Positions 7,058-15,047 of a DNA stretch of 31,749 nt are shown here, piece after piece. Every line of letters starts with the position of its first letter. Position 1 is the stretch's first letter. The position numbers and the translations under genes are program-made. The stretch spans positions 1 through 31,749 of the IMG/VR virus record IMGVR_UViG_3300014962_000034, one strand, 5' to 3'. The notes under the pieces were generated by a model, which worked only from the letters and a program-made list of their open reading frames with translations, ran no database searches and had not been told where the DNA came from. Source of the DNA: a virus.

Positions 7058-9290
7058 TTTCTCAAACCTGATTACGTTTAGCCGGGGATCGAACGCGACG
7101 CTGACCGATGCGTCTGGTCGGCTGACGTATGCGCCGAACAACCTCGTCACCAACTCGCAGGACTTTGAGGCGTCTGCTTGGGCAACAGTAAATGCCATTA
7201 TTCCAGCACCGACCAAGGCGTCATTTAATAGCGCCGCAGCACCAGACGGGACAATCACTGCTGATGTCATTTCATACCCAGCAGTTACAGGCGCTACAAA
7301 CACAAGCGCAATTCGCCAGACCGTGACGCTGGCGGCTGGTTTTCATATTGGCTCAATTTATTTAAAGGCTAACACGCCCGCCGACATCGGAAAACGTATT
7401 GCTATTTATCTTCTTGATGCTGTTGATTTTACAGTAGCCTTTTACACGCTAACCAATGATTGGACGCGAGTTCATGTGGTTAGAAATTGCGCAGCTGGCT
7501 CTGTATCTCTAAACGTCGGCGTACTTGGCAGCAGCATTGGCGGTGTCAATCAAGGGGCGGTGTCTGTAAATGTCTGGGGCGCACAGCTTGAAGCCGTAAC
7601 CTACCAGACCACGCCCAGCCCCTATGTCAGCACCTCCGTCGCCAATCTGCTTGGCTTCAGCGAGGCTTTCGACAATGCGGCTTGGACGAAGACAAACGCG
7701 GCTATTGTCACAGGCGTTGCCAAAAACCCGGTAAACAGCTTGTGGAACGCGCAGAAGTTGATGGAAACGACTGCCGCGTCAACCGTCCATCAGGTTTCTC
7801 AGATCTATAGCGGCGCTGTTGCAAATGGCGTTTATACGTTTAGCGTATATCTTGCTAAGGAAACTCGCGACAAAGCTGTTGTTATCGTTAGCGATAACGC
7901 AACCGGAGACTGTCGGGTGGTTGTTGATCTGACTGCCGGAACGGTTGGATCGCCTACTATTTCAGGAAACTGGACAGCAGCGTCTGCAACCATTCAGGCT
8001 GCGTTAAACGGATTTTTCCGCGTTAGCATCACTTGCACAAAGTCATCCTCTGGAAACGCAAATGTTGTTCCTGTGGTTGGGCTTTATACGACATCAGCAA
8101 CCTACACCGGCGACGGCAACAGCGGCATCTACATCTACGGTGCGCAGCTTTCCAACAGCGGCTCACTTGATCCGTATGTCCCGACACCCGGCGCTGCACC
8201 GTCATCCACAGCCTATTACGGCCCACGGTATGACTATGACCCTGTGACGCTGGCAGCTAAGGGCATCCTGATCGAAGAGGCTCGGACGAACCTTTGCACT
8301 TACAGTGAGCAGTTTGATAATGCGAACTGGACAAAGGATCTGTCGGCCATAACTGCAAACGCCGCAGTATCTCCAGATAACACCGCAAATGCTGATTTGT
8401 GGTATCCAACCACTTCTGGAAACACTTCAACCATTCGAATTGTCCGCAGCATTAGCGTGACGAATGGAACTGTATACACGGCTTCCGTATACGCAAAATC
8501 TTCTGGTCGGCGCTGGGTTTACTTTGCAGCACCAGACGCATCATCTTCTGCGTATAACTGCTGGTTTGATTTGCAGAATGGCGTTGTTGGAACGAAGGGG
8601 GCAAGCGTTACTGCTGCGTCGATCACGCCTGTCGGCAATGGCTGGTATAGACTGACGACCACATCGACGGCGACAAGCGCGTTAAATTACATGTTCATTT
8701 CATCAACGGATGCTGATAATTCATCGACCGTAACGGCCAGTGGAACATCTGGCATTCTTCTCTACGGCGCTCAACTTGAAGCAGGCGCTTTTGCCACGTC
8801 CTACATCCCCACGGTTGCCTCGCAAGTCACGCGCAATGCTGATGTAGCAAGCATCACGGGGAGCCTGTTCTCGCAGTGGTTCAATGGCAACGAAGGCACT
8901 TTGCTTGTTAAGTTTGATGTCGCATCAGTAGGAAGCGGCAGCAGCGGGATGGGAATTGCGGCGCTTGGGACCGCATCTACAAATGGCTATCTTTTGTATA
9001 AAGGGCTTGGTGTGCCTGGCCTTTTTGCATACACGGACGGAAATTCTGCCAGCCTTGGAAACTTGTCTGCCAATGTTGAGGCAAAGGCAGCTGTTACCTA
9101 CAACGGCGTTAGTAACGCCGGTGTATTTAATGGCTCAAGTCCTGTGAGTATAACCACAACCGCGGTTACTGCACCAAACAGGATGTCAATTGGATTTAGT
9201 GCGGGGGCGCAGTCAACCGGCCACATCCAAAACATCACCTACTACCCCAACCGTCTCCCTAACGATCAATTGCAGGCGATAACGAAATGA
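7047..9290 (+). CDS. Giant modular adhesin/tail spike-like protein (paralogue 2)
   Basis: The 747-aa paralogue of the preceding gene starts in the +1 frame within its last 11 bases. It lacks the first beta strand of its sister but picks up directly at ITFSRGSNATLTDASGRL, matching ITFSRGSQATVTDATGKL. Modules start at about residues 30, 200 and 412, each with the GNGWYR-type and GAQLE signatures. A ConA-like domain follows from about 594 to the end, closing with DQLQAI where the sister has EQLQAL. Inferred role: receptor or glycan binding on the virion. Its 3' end overlaps the next gene by four bases. Function is assigned by module type and position only. Confidence 0.78.
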   Translation: MLANFSNLITFSRGSNATLTDASGRLTYAPNNLVTNSQDFEASAWATVNAIIPAPTKASFNSAAAPDGTITADVISYPAVTGATNTSAIRQTVTLAAGFHIGSIYLKANTPADIGKRIAIYLLDAVDFTVAFYTLTNDWTRVHVVRNCAAGSVSLNVGVLGSSIGGVNQGAVSVNVWGAQLEAVTYQTTPSPYVSTSVANLLGFSEAFDNAAWTKTNAAIVTGVAKNPVNSLWNAQKLMETTAASTVHQVSQIYSGAVANGVYTFSVYLAKETRDKAVVIVSDNATGDCRVVVDLTAGTVGSPTISGNWTAASATIQAALNGFFRVSITCTKSSSGNANVVPVVGLYTTSATYTGDGNSGIYIYGAQLSNSGSLDPYVPTPGAAPSSTAYYGPRYDYDPVTLAAKGILIEEARTNLCTYSEQFDNANWTKDLSAITANAAVSPDNTANADLWYPTTSGNTSTIRIVRSISVTNGTVYTASVYAKSSGRRWVYFAAPDASSSAYNCWFDLQNGVVGTKGASVTAASITPVGNGWYRLTTTSTATSALNYMFISSTDADNSSTVTASGTSGILLYGAQLEAGAFATSYIPTVASQVTRNADVASITGSLFSQWFNGNEGTLLVKFDVASVGSGSSGMGIAALGTASTNGYLLYKGLGVPGLFAYTDGNSASLGNLSANVEAKAAVTYNGVSNAGVFNGSSPVSITTTAVTAPNRMSIGFSAGAQSTGHIQNITYYPNRLPNDQLQAITK

Positions 9291-9595
9291 CCGACTACTA
9301 TCTGAAGGCCGCCAATGAAAACGATATGGATGACGTTCTGCTGGCCGCTGGCTTGGCAGTTGAGTCTGAGGATGAAGAGGGCCTTGTAACTCTCGTCCCT
9401 ACGGATGGCGTCTATATCGACACAATCGGCCCGATCATAAAGTGGGACTACAGCGTAGATCCTCCCGTTGAGATCGACTATCCTGAGTGGCACGTTAATG
9501 TGCGTGTTGTGTATGACTTGACGGAAGAGCAGCTTGCCGCACTTGAACCTGTCCTTATCGTGCCGCCAGAGCAGCCTTATCGGGTGTTCGCATGA
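9287..9595 (+). CDS. Small acidic protein downstream of adhesins
   Basis: The 102-aa acidic protein starts in an ATGA overlap with the adhesin stop. The N-terminus resembles small proteins that follow phage fibre genes (DYYLKAANENDMDDVLLAAG). The centre carries GVYIDTIGPI and PEWHVNVRVVYD, which look like a small beta domain, and the protein ends in RVFA. Similar WHVN-containing proteins often sit after tail fibre genes and are thought to assist or cap them. That role is inferred from position. No enzyme motif is visible. It overlaps the next gene by four bases. Confidence 0.65.
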   Translation: MTDYYLKAANENDMDDVLLAAGLAVESEDEEGLVTLVPTDGVYIDTIGPIIKWDYSVDPPVEIDYPEWHVNVRVVYDLTEEQLAALEPVLIVPPEQPYRVFA

Positions 9596-9894
9596 AAACG
9601 CCCGCATGGCAGCGCAAAGAGGGCAAGAACCCATCTGGAGGCTTAAATGCCAAGGGCCGCGCATCTGCCAAGGCTCAAGGCATGAACCTGAAAGCACCTG
9701 TTAAATCTGGCGACAATCCACGGAGGGCGTCATTTCTAGCGCGTATGGGCAATATGCCGGGGCCGGAGCGTGACGAGAAGGGCCGACCGACCCGCCTTTT
9801 ACTATCGCTGCAAGCGTGGGGTGCGTCATCTAAAGCAGACGCGAGAACCAAAGCTAGAACCATTTCCGCCCGCAACAAGGGGAAGTCAAAATGA
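9592..9894 (+). CDS. DUF6321-like small basic phage protein
   Basis: The 100-aa basic protein starts PAWQRKEGKNPSGGLNAKGR and contains MPGPERDEKGRPTRLLL near residues 54-70. This pattern matches what I recall of the DUF6321 family of phage proteins, usually ending in a short aromatic or basic segment. The biochemical role is unknown. High Lys/Arg content suggests nucleic-acid contact, perhaps inside the head. It is the first of three consecutive small basic proteins placed just before the portal gene, coupled by four-base overlaps at both ends. Confidence 0.72.
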   Translation: MKTPAWQRKEGKNPSGGLNAKGRASAKAQGMNLKAPVKSGDNPRRASFLARMGNMPGPERDEKGRPTRLLLSLQAWGASSKADARTKARTISARNKGKSK

Positions 9895-10043
9895 AGATGG
9901 GTCTCTATGCCAATATTGCGGCCAAGAAAGCGCGGATCAAAGCTGGCTCTGGCGAAAAAATGCGCAGGCCGGGGACGAAAGGTGCGCCCACTGCCGCTGC
10001 ATTTAAGGCTGCTGCTAAGACTGCTAAGGTGAAAAAGAAATGA
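9891..10043 (+). CDS. Small basic phage protein (MGLYANI type), 50 aa
   Basis: The 50-codon frame begins MKMGLYANIAAKKARIKAG, followed by GEKMRRPGTKGAPTAAAFK and a Lys/Ala tail. This is a short conserved phage peptide pattern I recognise from other phage genomes, without a known function. It is very basic, contains no Cys and is probably disordered or helical on DNA. It overlaps both neighbours by four bases (ATGA). The start could be the second Met at residue 3. The same small set of basic proteins recurs around portal genes in related phages, so a head-internal role is plausible but unproven. Confidence 0.65.
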   Translation: MKMGLYANIAAKKARIKAGSGEKMRRPGTKGAPTAAAFKAAAKTAKVKKK

Positions 10044-10216
10044 AGAAACTTGATAAAGCTGCTAAGAAGATTGCCAAGGTCATGGGGGAATACAAGCGCG
10101 GCACTCTTCATGCTGGCGTAAATCCCAAAGGTCCGGCAAAAGCACCTCTGGCTAAGTCTCGCAAGCAGGCAATTGCAATCGCATTGTCGGAAGCTGGAAA
10201 GAGCAAAAAGAAGTAA
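10040..10216 (+). CDS. DUF6496-like small basic phage protein, 58 aa
   Basis: The 58-residue product reads MKKLDKAAKKIAKVMGEYKR, then GTLHAG and KQAIAIALSEAGKSKKK. The combination of VM-EYK-GTLH and RKQAIAIALSEAG matches the DUF6496 pattern as I remember it. Function is unknown. It is strongly basic, with Lys clusters at both ends, which would favour DNA or RNA binding. Its start overlaps the previous stop. Eight bases separate its stop from the portal start, where GTAAGGTATCCT supplies a weak ribosome-binding site. Confidence 0.7.
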   Translation: MKKLDKAAKKIAKVMGEYKRGTLHAGVNPKGPAKAPLAKSRKQAIAIALSEAGKSKKK

Positions 10217-10224
10217 GGTATCCT

Positions 10225-10671
10225 ATGGCATATCGTAAGAACACCAAGCCCTCAGAGGCCGAAATGGAAGCGCCGGAAGTCTCTATTGAGATGGAAGATG
10301 GCGTTGAGGTCGAAGTCGATATGCCTGATGAAGAGGCTATGTCGGAAGATGAACTCCAGCGCATCGTTGCTGGGGAGATCGACGACAGCCAAGCCTATAT
10401 TGATGACGTTATCTCGCCTGAGCGCGCGATGGCTGGTCAGTATTACAAGGGCGAACCGTTCGGAAATGAAGAGGAAGGCCGCTCTCAGGTCGTCTCGATG
10501 GACGTTCGGGACACCATTCAGGCCATCATGCCGTCGATCATGAAGGTGTTCTTTGGCTCGTCCAAGGTGGTGGAATACGCTCCGAACAGCGCAGAGGATA
10601 TTGAAGCCGCAGAGCAGGCAACGGATTATGTCAACTACCTATGCGATGTTCAAGGACGCTCTGACCCGTAA
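10225..10671 (+). CDS. Portal protein, N-terminal part (frame broken)
   Basis: The first about 137 residues match the N-terminus of large podovirus portals: an acidic leader (about 1-60), then AGQYYKGEPFGNE, VVSMDVRDTIQAIMPSIM and ATDYVNY. After YVNY the frame reads LCDVQGRSDP and stops at 10671, while the homologous sequence continues at once in the +1 frame with YAMFKDALTRKNG. In intact relatives that I recall, about 14 residues separate YVNY from FKDAL; here only ten bases remain. This points to a small frame-changing deletion, natural or from assembly. The fragment alone could not form a portal. Eight-base spacing from the upstream gene. Confidence 0.8.
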   Translation: MAYRKNTKPSEAEMEAPEVSIEMEDGVEVEVDMPDEEAMSEDELQRIVAGEIDDSQAYIDDVISPERAMAGQYYKGEPFGNEEEGRSQVVSMDVRDTIQAIMPSIMKVFFGSSKVVEYAPNSAEDIEAAEQATDYVNYLCDVQGRSDP

Positions 10672-12409
10672 GAACGGCTTCGGCAAGGTCTGGTGGGATG
10701 AGACAGAGAACGTTGAGACATACGAGATCGAGGGCATTGACGAAAACGCCTATATGGTCCTCATGTCCGACCCTGACGTTGAACTGCGTGAAGTCGAGAT
10801 TGAATATTCCCAACAGGAGATCATGACGCCTGAAGGGATTACCACAATTGTGGAAACCCCGATCTACAGCGCAACAGTCGTCCGCAAGACGAAAGAGGGT
10901 CGCCTCAACGTCGCAGCCCTGCCGCCTGAAGAGTTTCTTGCTGGCCGCCGCACCAAGTCAATGACTGACTTCGACTTTCTCGGCCATCGTCGGTATATGA
11001 CCGTCTCCGAACTGGTGAAGATGGGCTACGACCTAGACGAAATTGAGAACTTGGGCTTTGAAACTCAGGACGACTTCGACGGCAACCAAGAGACGTTTGA
11101 CCGCAACCCGCAGGCAAGCATCCTTGGATCTGGCCGCACTGACGTAGCAAGCCGCAAGGTTCTCTACATTGAAGGCTATCTCTACGTTGACAAGGATGGC
11201 GACGGCATCGCTGAATTGCGCAAGGTCTGCGTTGGCGGCACGGCCTATAAGATCCTGCACGACGAGGCTGTTGACGATCACCCGTTCTTCGACTTCTGCC
11301 CCGATCCAGAGCCGCACACGTTCTTTGGTATGTCGATTGCAGATGTCGTCATGGACATCCAGCGGATCAAGTCGTCCATCATGCGAAACACGCTGGACAG
11401 CCTCGCGCAGTCGATCTATCCCCGCATGGGCGTTGTGGAAGGCCAAGCCAACATTGAGGACGTGATGAACACCGAAGTCGGTGGCATCATCCGTATGCGC
11501 TCACCTAACGCTGTAACGCCCTTTGTGACGCCAAACGTCTCTCAGGCTGCATTCCCCATGCTGCAATACATGGATGAGATCAAAGAGAGTCGCACGGGTA
11601 TCTCTAAGGCGTCTGCTGGCCTCGATCCGAACGCCCTGAGCAATTCCACCGCAACGGCTGTCAACGCCACTGTAACAGCCGCACAGCAGCATATCGAACT
11701 GATCTGCCGCATCTTTGCCGAAACGGGCTTTAAGACGCTGATGAACAAGGCGCTGAAGCTGCTGGTTAAGAACCAAGACAAGCCGCGCATCGTTCGCCTG
11801 CGTAACAAGTTTGTCCCGATTGATCCGCGCGTCTGGGATGCCAACATGGACGTTGTGGTCAACGTGGCGCTTGGCACTGGCTCCGATCAGCAGCGGATGG
11901 GCTTCCTGAACGTCATCGCTCAGAAGCAGGAAATGCTGTTGCAGCAGCTTGGCCCTATGAACAACCCCATCGTGTCGCTGAGTAACTACTACAACACGCT
12001 TGAGCAGATGCTGGCCGTCGCTGGCTTTAAGGATGTTTCGCAGTTCTTTGAGAACCCGCAGAACTTCCAGCCGCCGCAGCCGACACCGCCGCCGCCCAGC
12101 CCTGAGCAGATCTTGGCAGAGGTGCAGGCCCAGTCAATTCAGGCGGACATCCAGAAGAAGGCCGCCGAACTTGAACTGAAGCGGCAGGAAATGCTGTTAG
12201 TTGATGACCGTGAGCGTGACAAGCTGGACGCAGACGTTCTCCTGAAGGCCGCTGAGATCGAAGCCAAGTATGGCGCACAGGTCAATACGGCGAATATCGA
12301 GGCTCTAATGCAGCGTGACCGTGAGGCAATTCGTCAACAGGCCGAAGCTGACCGCGCAATCATGGCTGCACAGGCTCAGGCCGCTCAAGTTGAACCGGGG
12401 ATGATGTAA
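10628..12409 (+). CDS. Portal protein, C-terminal part (frame broken)
   Basis: This is the bulk of the portal, the dodecameric ring through which DNA enters and leaves the head. The frame is open from 10553, but codons before about 10637 only shadow the N-terminal fragment. ATGs at 10628 and 10646 are the nearest possible starts and neither has a good ribosome-binding site. Portal-like content begins at FKDALTRKNGFGKVWW, continues through HPFFDFCPDPEPHTFFGMS and QRIKSSIMRNTLDSLAQS, and ends with a Pro-rich hinge (PQPTPPPPSPEQ) and a Gln/Ala/Glu coiled coil. Joined with the N-terminal part it would be roughly 730 aa, normal for this portal type. The stop overlaps the next ATG (TAATG). Confidence 0.85.
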   Translation: MSTTYAMFKDALTRKNGFGKVWWDETENVETYEIEGIDENAYMVLMSDPDVELREVEIEYSQQEIMTPEGITTIVETPIYSATVVRKTKEGRLNVAALPPEEFLAGRRTKSMTDFDFLGHRRYMTVSELVKMGYDLDEIENLGFETQDDFDGNQETFDRNPQASILGSGRTDVASRKVLYIEGYLYVDKDGDGIAELRKVCVGGTAYKILHDEAVDDHPFFDFCPDPEPHTFFGMSIADVVMDIQRIKSSIMRNTLDSLAQSIYPRMGVVEGQANIEDVMNTEVGGIIRMRSPNAVTPFVTPNVSQAAFPMLQYMDEIKESRTGISKASAGLDPNALSNSTATAVNATVTAAQQHIELICRIFAETGFKTLMNKALKLLVKNQDKPRIVRLRNKFVPIDPRVWDANMDVVVNVALGTGSDQQRMGFLNVIAQKQEMLLQQLGPMNNPIVSLSNYYNTLEQMLAVAGFKDVSQFFENPQNFQPPQPTPPPPSPEQILAEVQAQSIQADIQKKAAELELKRQEMLLVDDRERDKLDADVLLKAAEIEAKYGAQVNTANIEALMQRDREAIRQQAEADRAIMAAQAQAAQVEPGMM

Positions 12410-13761
12410 TGGCAGACCTTCAGACGCTTATTAATGCTGGTTTATCCCCGCAGGACGCTGCATCGCTGCTTGCCGACCTTCAGCGTTACGAAACGGCTGG
12501 CTTTCCAAACCTAAACTTGGGCGTTGCACCGCAAAGCGCGATGGTCAACGGGGTGGAATATCAAAATCTTTATGGCGGGATGGATATTATTCCCGGCATG
12601 ACCAGCAATGTCTTTGCAAACCTCGGCATCGAAAATCCGCAAGTACCAGTATACAATATTGCCGAAGTTCAAGCGCAACAAAATCCAAACGATGCGCGTC
12701 AAATGTCGTTCATGCCAACCCCAGGATCAACATACCGTCTTGTAGATAATACAACGGGCGATGTTGTTGTAACCGCATCAACTCCAGAACAATACGCAAC
12801 GCTTGCTCAAACGGCAAATGAACTGGCTGCATCGGAGGGTAAACGCGCAAACTTTGAGATCCAGCGGCAAGACCCGCAGTCGATTGGCGGAGGCTTCACC
12901 CCGATCTATTCTGACACGCCTGATGTAGCATTTGACACGACTGCACAGCTTCTGGCCGCTGGTATGCTTGCCATGACTGGCGCTGGATTGCTTCAGCCGG
13001 GTGGATTGGGCGGTGTTGGTGCAGGCGCAACGGGTGCTGGTGTCGGCACTGGGACAGGCATTGGCGCTGGCGCTGGTATTGGCGGTAGTGTTGCTGCGCC
13101 ATCCTTAGCAGCCTCCACACTCGCCCCGCTTGCGGCTGAGGCTGGGACGATTTTGGTGACTGCACCTACGGCTGCTGCTGGTCTTGGTACTATTGCGCCA
13201 ATTGCGGCAGGAACGGCTGCCACTGGTGGGCTTTTGGCATCAACTGGAGGCGTTGGCGCTCAACCTGCACCCCAATCTCCTACAAATGCTGCTGCTGCAC
13301 CTGACGAAATTGTTGTCACCGCGCAAAATGCCAACCCATTAACAATTCCGCCTGCTGTTCCAGTCGCCGCTGGAACTGGTTTAACCACCGGACTCTTGGC
13401 AGGTGCGCAGCCAACAGCATTGCCGGAAGTTGGGCCGATCGACACTGTAAAGCAGCCTGGTATTCTTGATAAGGCGCTGGGTAGCCTGTCAATCTCCGAT
13501 TACCTAACGCTTGGCAGTCTTGCGGCATCTGGGGTTGGAAGCCTTCTCGGTGGCGGTGGAACTGGCAACCAGACGCCGTATACATCGCCATTCACATCCG
13601 CAGCCGCTGGCCGTGACATGAGGGCTAATCCGAACATCGCTGATTACGAGCAGTATGGCTTTGGCCCTGAGGCCACATTCTTCAAGCCTGAGTATAACCA
13701 GCTTGTATCCAGCACGTTCCAACCCGCCACGCAGGCTTACAGGCCTCTCATCAATGGATAA
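12409..13761 (+). CDS. Gly/Ala-rich virion protein with TonB-box-like motifs
   Basis: The 450-aa protein lies between portal and scaffold. Residues 1-180 form an ordinary globular region. About 185-295 is a low-complexity Gly/Ala/Thr stretch (GVGAGATGAGVGTGTGIGAG) with hydrophobic character. The C-terminal 60 residues are Tyr/Phe-rich (YEQYGFGPEATFFKPEYNQL). Three short sequences resemble TonB boxes of outer-membrane receptors: DVVVTAS at 118-124, TILVTAP at 247-253 and DEIVVTAQ at 299-306. The last is nearly identical to the boxes of FepA (DTIVVTA) and BtuB (DTLVVTA). No family was recognised. A virion or ejection role is inferred from its position. Start in TAATG with the portal stop. Confidence 0.7.
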   Translation: MADLQTLINAGLSPQDAASLLADLQRYETAGFPNLNLGVAPQSAMVNGVEYQNLYGGMDIIPGMTSNVFANLGIENPQVPVYNIAEVQAQQNPNDARQMSFMPTPGSTYRLVDNTTGDVVVTASTPEQYATLAQTANELAASEGKRANFEIQRQDPQSIGGGFTPIYSDTPDVAFDTTAQLLAAGMLAMTGAGLLQPGGLGGVGAGATGAGVGTGTGIGAGAGIGGSVAAPSLAASTLAPLAAEAGTILVTAPTAAAGLGTIAPIAAGTAATGGLLASTGGVGAQPAPQSPTNAAAAPDEIVVTAQNANPLTIPPAVPVAAGTGLTTGLLAGAQPTALPEVGPIDTVKQPGILDKALGSLSISDYLTLGSLAASGVGSLLGGGGTGNQTPYTSPFTSAAAGRDMRANPNIADYEQYGFGPEATFFKPEYNQLVSSTFQPATQAYRPLING

Positions 13762-14002
13762 CAAAATGGACCGTCAAACGGCGATTGACAAGGCCGAACA
13801 CTGCAACCGTCTGGTCAAGGATGAGTTGCTGATTGAAGCCTTTGAGTCGGTTGAGGCTGACATTTACAACGAATGGCGCACCAGTGCCGTGGGCGATTAC
13901 CAGTATCGCTCAGACCTGTTTCACACGCTTAAAGGATTAGAGCGTTTGAAAGCTAGACTGCAAAAATACATCGACGATGGAGTGATTGCGTCTAGGAGTT
14001 AA
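13754..14002 (+). CDS. Small helical conserved phage protein, 82 aa
   Basis: The open frame begins at 13655, but the ATG at 13754, overlapping the previous stop by eight bases, is the better start; 13766 is an alternative that gives MDRQTAIDKAEHCNRL. The product is charged and helical throughout, ending ERLKARLQKYIDDGVI, and looks like a two-helix coiled coil. Similar short proteins sit before the scaffold or capsid genes in other podovirus-like genomes, usually without assigned function. It may help head assembly; that is inference. A 22-base spacer with AAAAGGTGAT precedes the scaffold gene. Confidence 0.65.
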   Translation: MDNKMDRQTAIDKAEHCNRLVKDELLIEAFESVEADIYNEWRTSAVGDYQYRSDLFHTLKGLERLKARLQKYIDDGVIASRS

Positions 14003-14024
14003 CATTAACATGAAAAGGTGATAT

Positions 14025-15032
14025 ATGACGGAACAAGTCGGCAACCCCGAAGGCGGGATCGGCCTCCACGAAGCAACCTTAGCCATTAGTCAATTGCTCG
14101 GCCCTGAAGAGGACAACCAAGAGGAGACTGAGGCGCTAGATCCAGAAATGGATCAGGACGGATCTGAATACGAGGAAGAAGGCGAAGAGCCGGAAGCCGA
14201 AGAGGATGACGAGTCCGAACTGGATGAAGATGATGGTGAGGAAGAAGCCTCGCAGGAACTTCCCGACGATCTAACTGTCAAGGTCAAAGTTGACGGCGAA
14301 GAGATGGAAGTCACCCTAGCAGAACTTCGGAATGGCTATAGTCGGACTTCAGATTACACGCGGAAGGCGCAGGCTCTCGCAGAGGAACGCAAGGCGTTCC
14401 AATCGGAAGCTGAAACCATCCGTCAAGAACGCGCTCAATATGCTGAATTGTTGCCGCTGCTACAGCAGCAGTTGATGCAGCAAGCCAGTGCGGAGCCTGA
14501 CTGGGACAGTCTTTATAACGAAGACCCCATTGAGGCAGCGCGGTTAGAACGACAGTGGCGTAAATCCCGTGAGGAACAGTCGTATCGGCTCCAAGCCATT
14601 CAGGCAGAGCAGCAGCGATTGGCACAGGAAGCAGCCGCCGACCAGGCAAGAGCCATTCAGGCTTTTGTCGAAGAAGAACGGGCTAAGTTACCTGATGTTA
14701 TCCCAGAGTGGAAAAATAAGGAAACGATGGTTCGGGAAGCTAAAGAGTTACGGGAATGGGCTATTGCTCAGGGCCTGACAGAGCAGGAAGTAGACAGCCT
14801 GCGTCAAGCCAATCACGTTGCTCTGATCCGCAAGGCGATGCTCTACGATAAGGGCAAGACACGGGTGCAGCAGTCTAAGAACGCACCCAAGAAGCAGGGC
14901 AAGGTTATCCGTCCCGGCTCGTCAGGATCACAGGTCGATAGTCGTCAAACCGATGTAAAGAGGGCTTCCCAGCGTCTTGTACGTTCTGGCCGCATTTCTG
15001 ATGCAGCCGCTCTTTTGGATAAACTCATTTAG
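14025..15032 (+). CDS. Capsid assembly scaffolding protein
   Basis: The 335-aa protein has an extremely acidic N-terminal third (Glu/Asp-rich from about 25 to 85), a small beta segment (DDLTVKVKVDGEEMEVTLAE), then a long Gln/Glu/Ala coiled coil (about 110-220) and a basic C-terminus. This is the classic scaffold layout: an extended helical core with a basic C-terminal segment that contacts the capsid. It sits directly before the major capsid gene with a 15-base gap. The ribosome-binding site AAAAGGTGAT lies seven bases before the ATG. Confidence is high from composition and position, although scaffold sequences themselves are poorly conserved. Confidence 0.85.
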   Translation: MTEQVGNPEGGIGLHEATLAISQLLGPEEDNQEETEALDPEMDQDGSEYEEEGEEPEAEEDDESELDEDDGEEEASQELPDDLTVKVKVDGEEMEVTLAELRNGYSRTSDYTRKAQALAEERKAFQSEAETIRQERAQYAELLPLLQQQLMQQASAEPDWDSLYNEDPIEAARLERQWRKSREEQSYRLQAIQAEQQRLAQEAAADQARAIQAFVEEERAKLPDVIPEWKNKETMVREAKELREWAIAQGLTEQEVDSLRQANHVALIRKAMLYDKGKTRVQQSKNAPKKQGKVIRPGSSGSQVDSRQTDVKRASQRLVRSGRISDAAALLDKLI

Positions 15033-15047
15033 TGAAAGGCCCATATC

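Noticed and set aside
4151-9290. Possible CRISPR or tandem repeat array in the adhesin genes
   Set aside because: The repeated DNA is imperfect, lies within long open frames, and encodes module signatures (GNGWYRC, WGAQL). Spacing is that of protein domains of 150-200 residues, not of CRISPR repeats.
10553-10671. Programmed frameshift in the portal gene
   Set aside because: No slippery heptamer or downstream structure is evident in the overlap, and the missing residues compared with remembered homologues suggest a deletion. Kept as a finding but not as a programmed frameshift.
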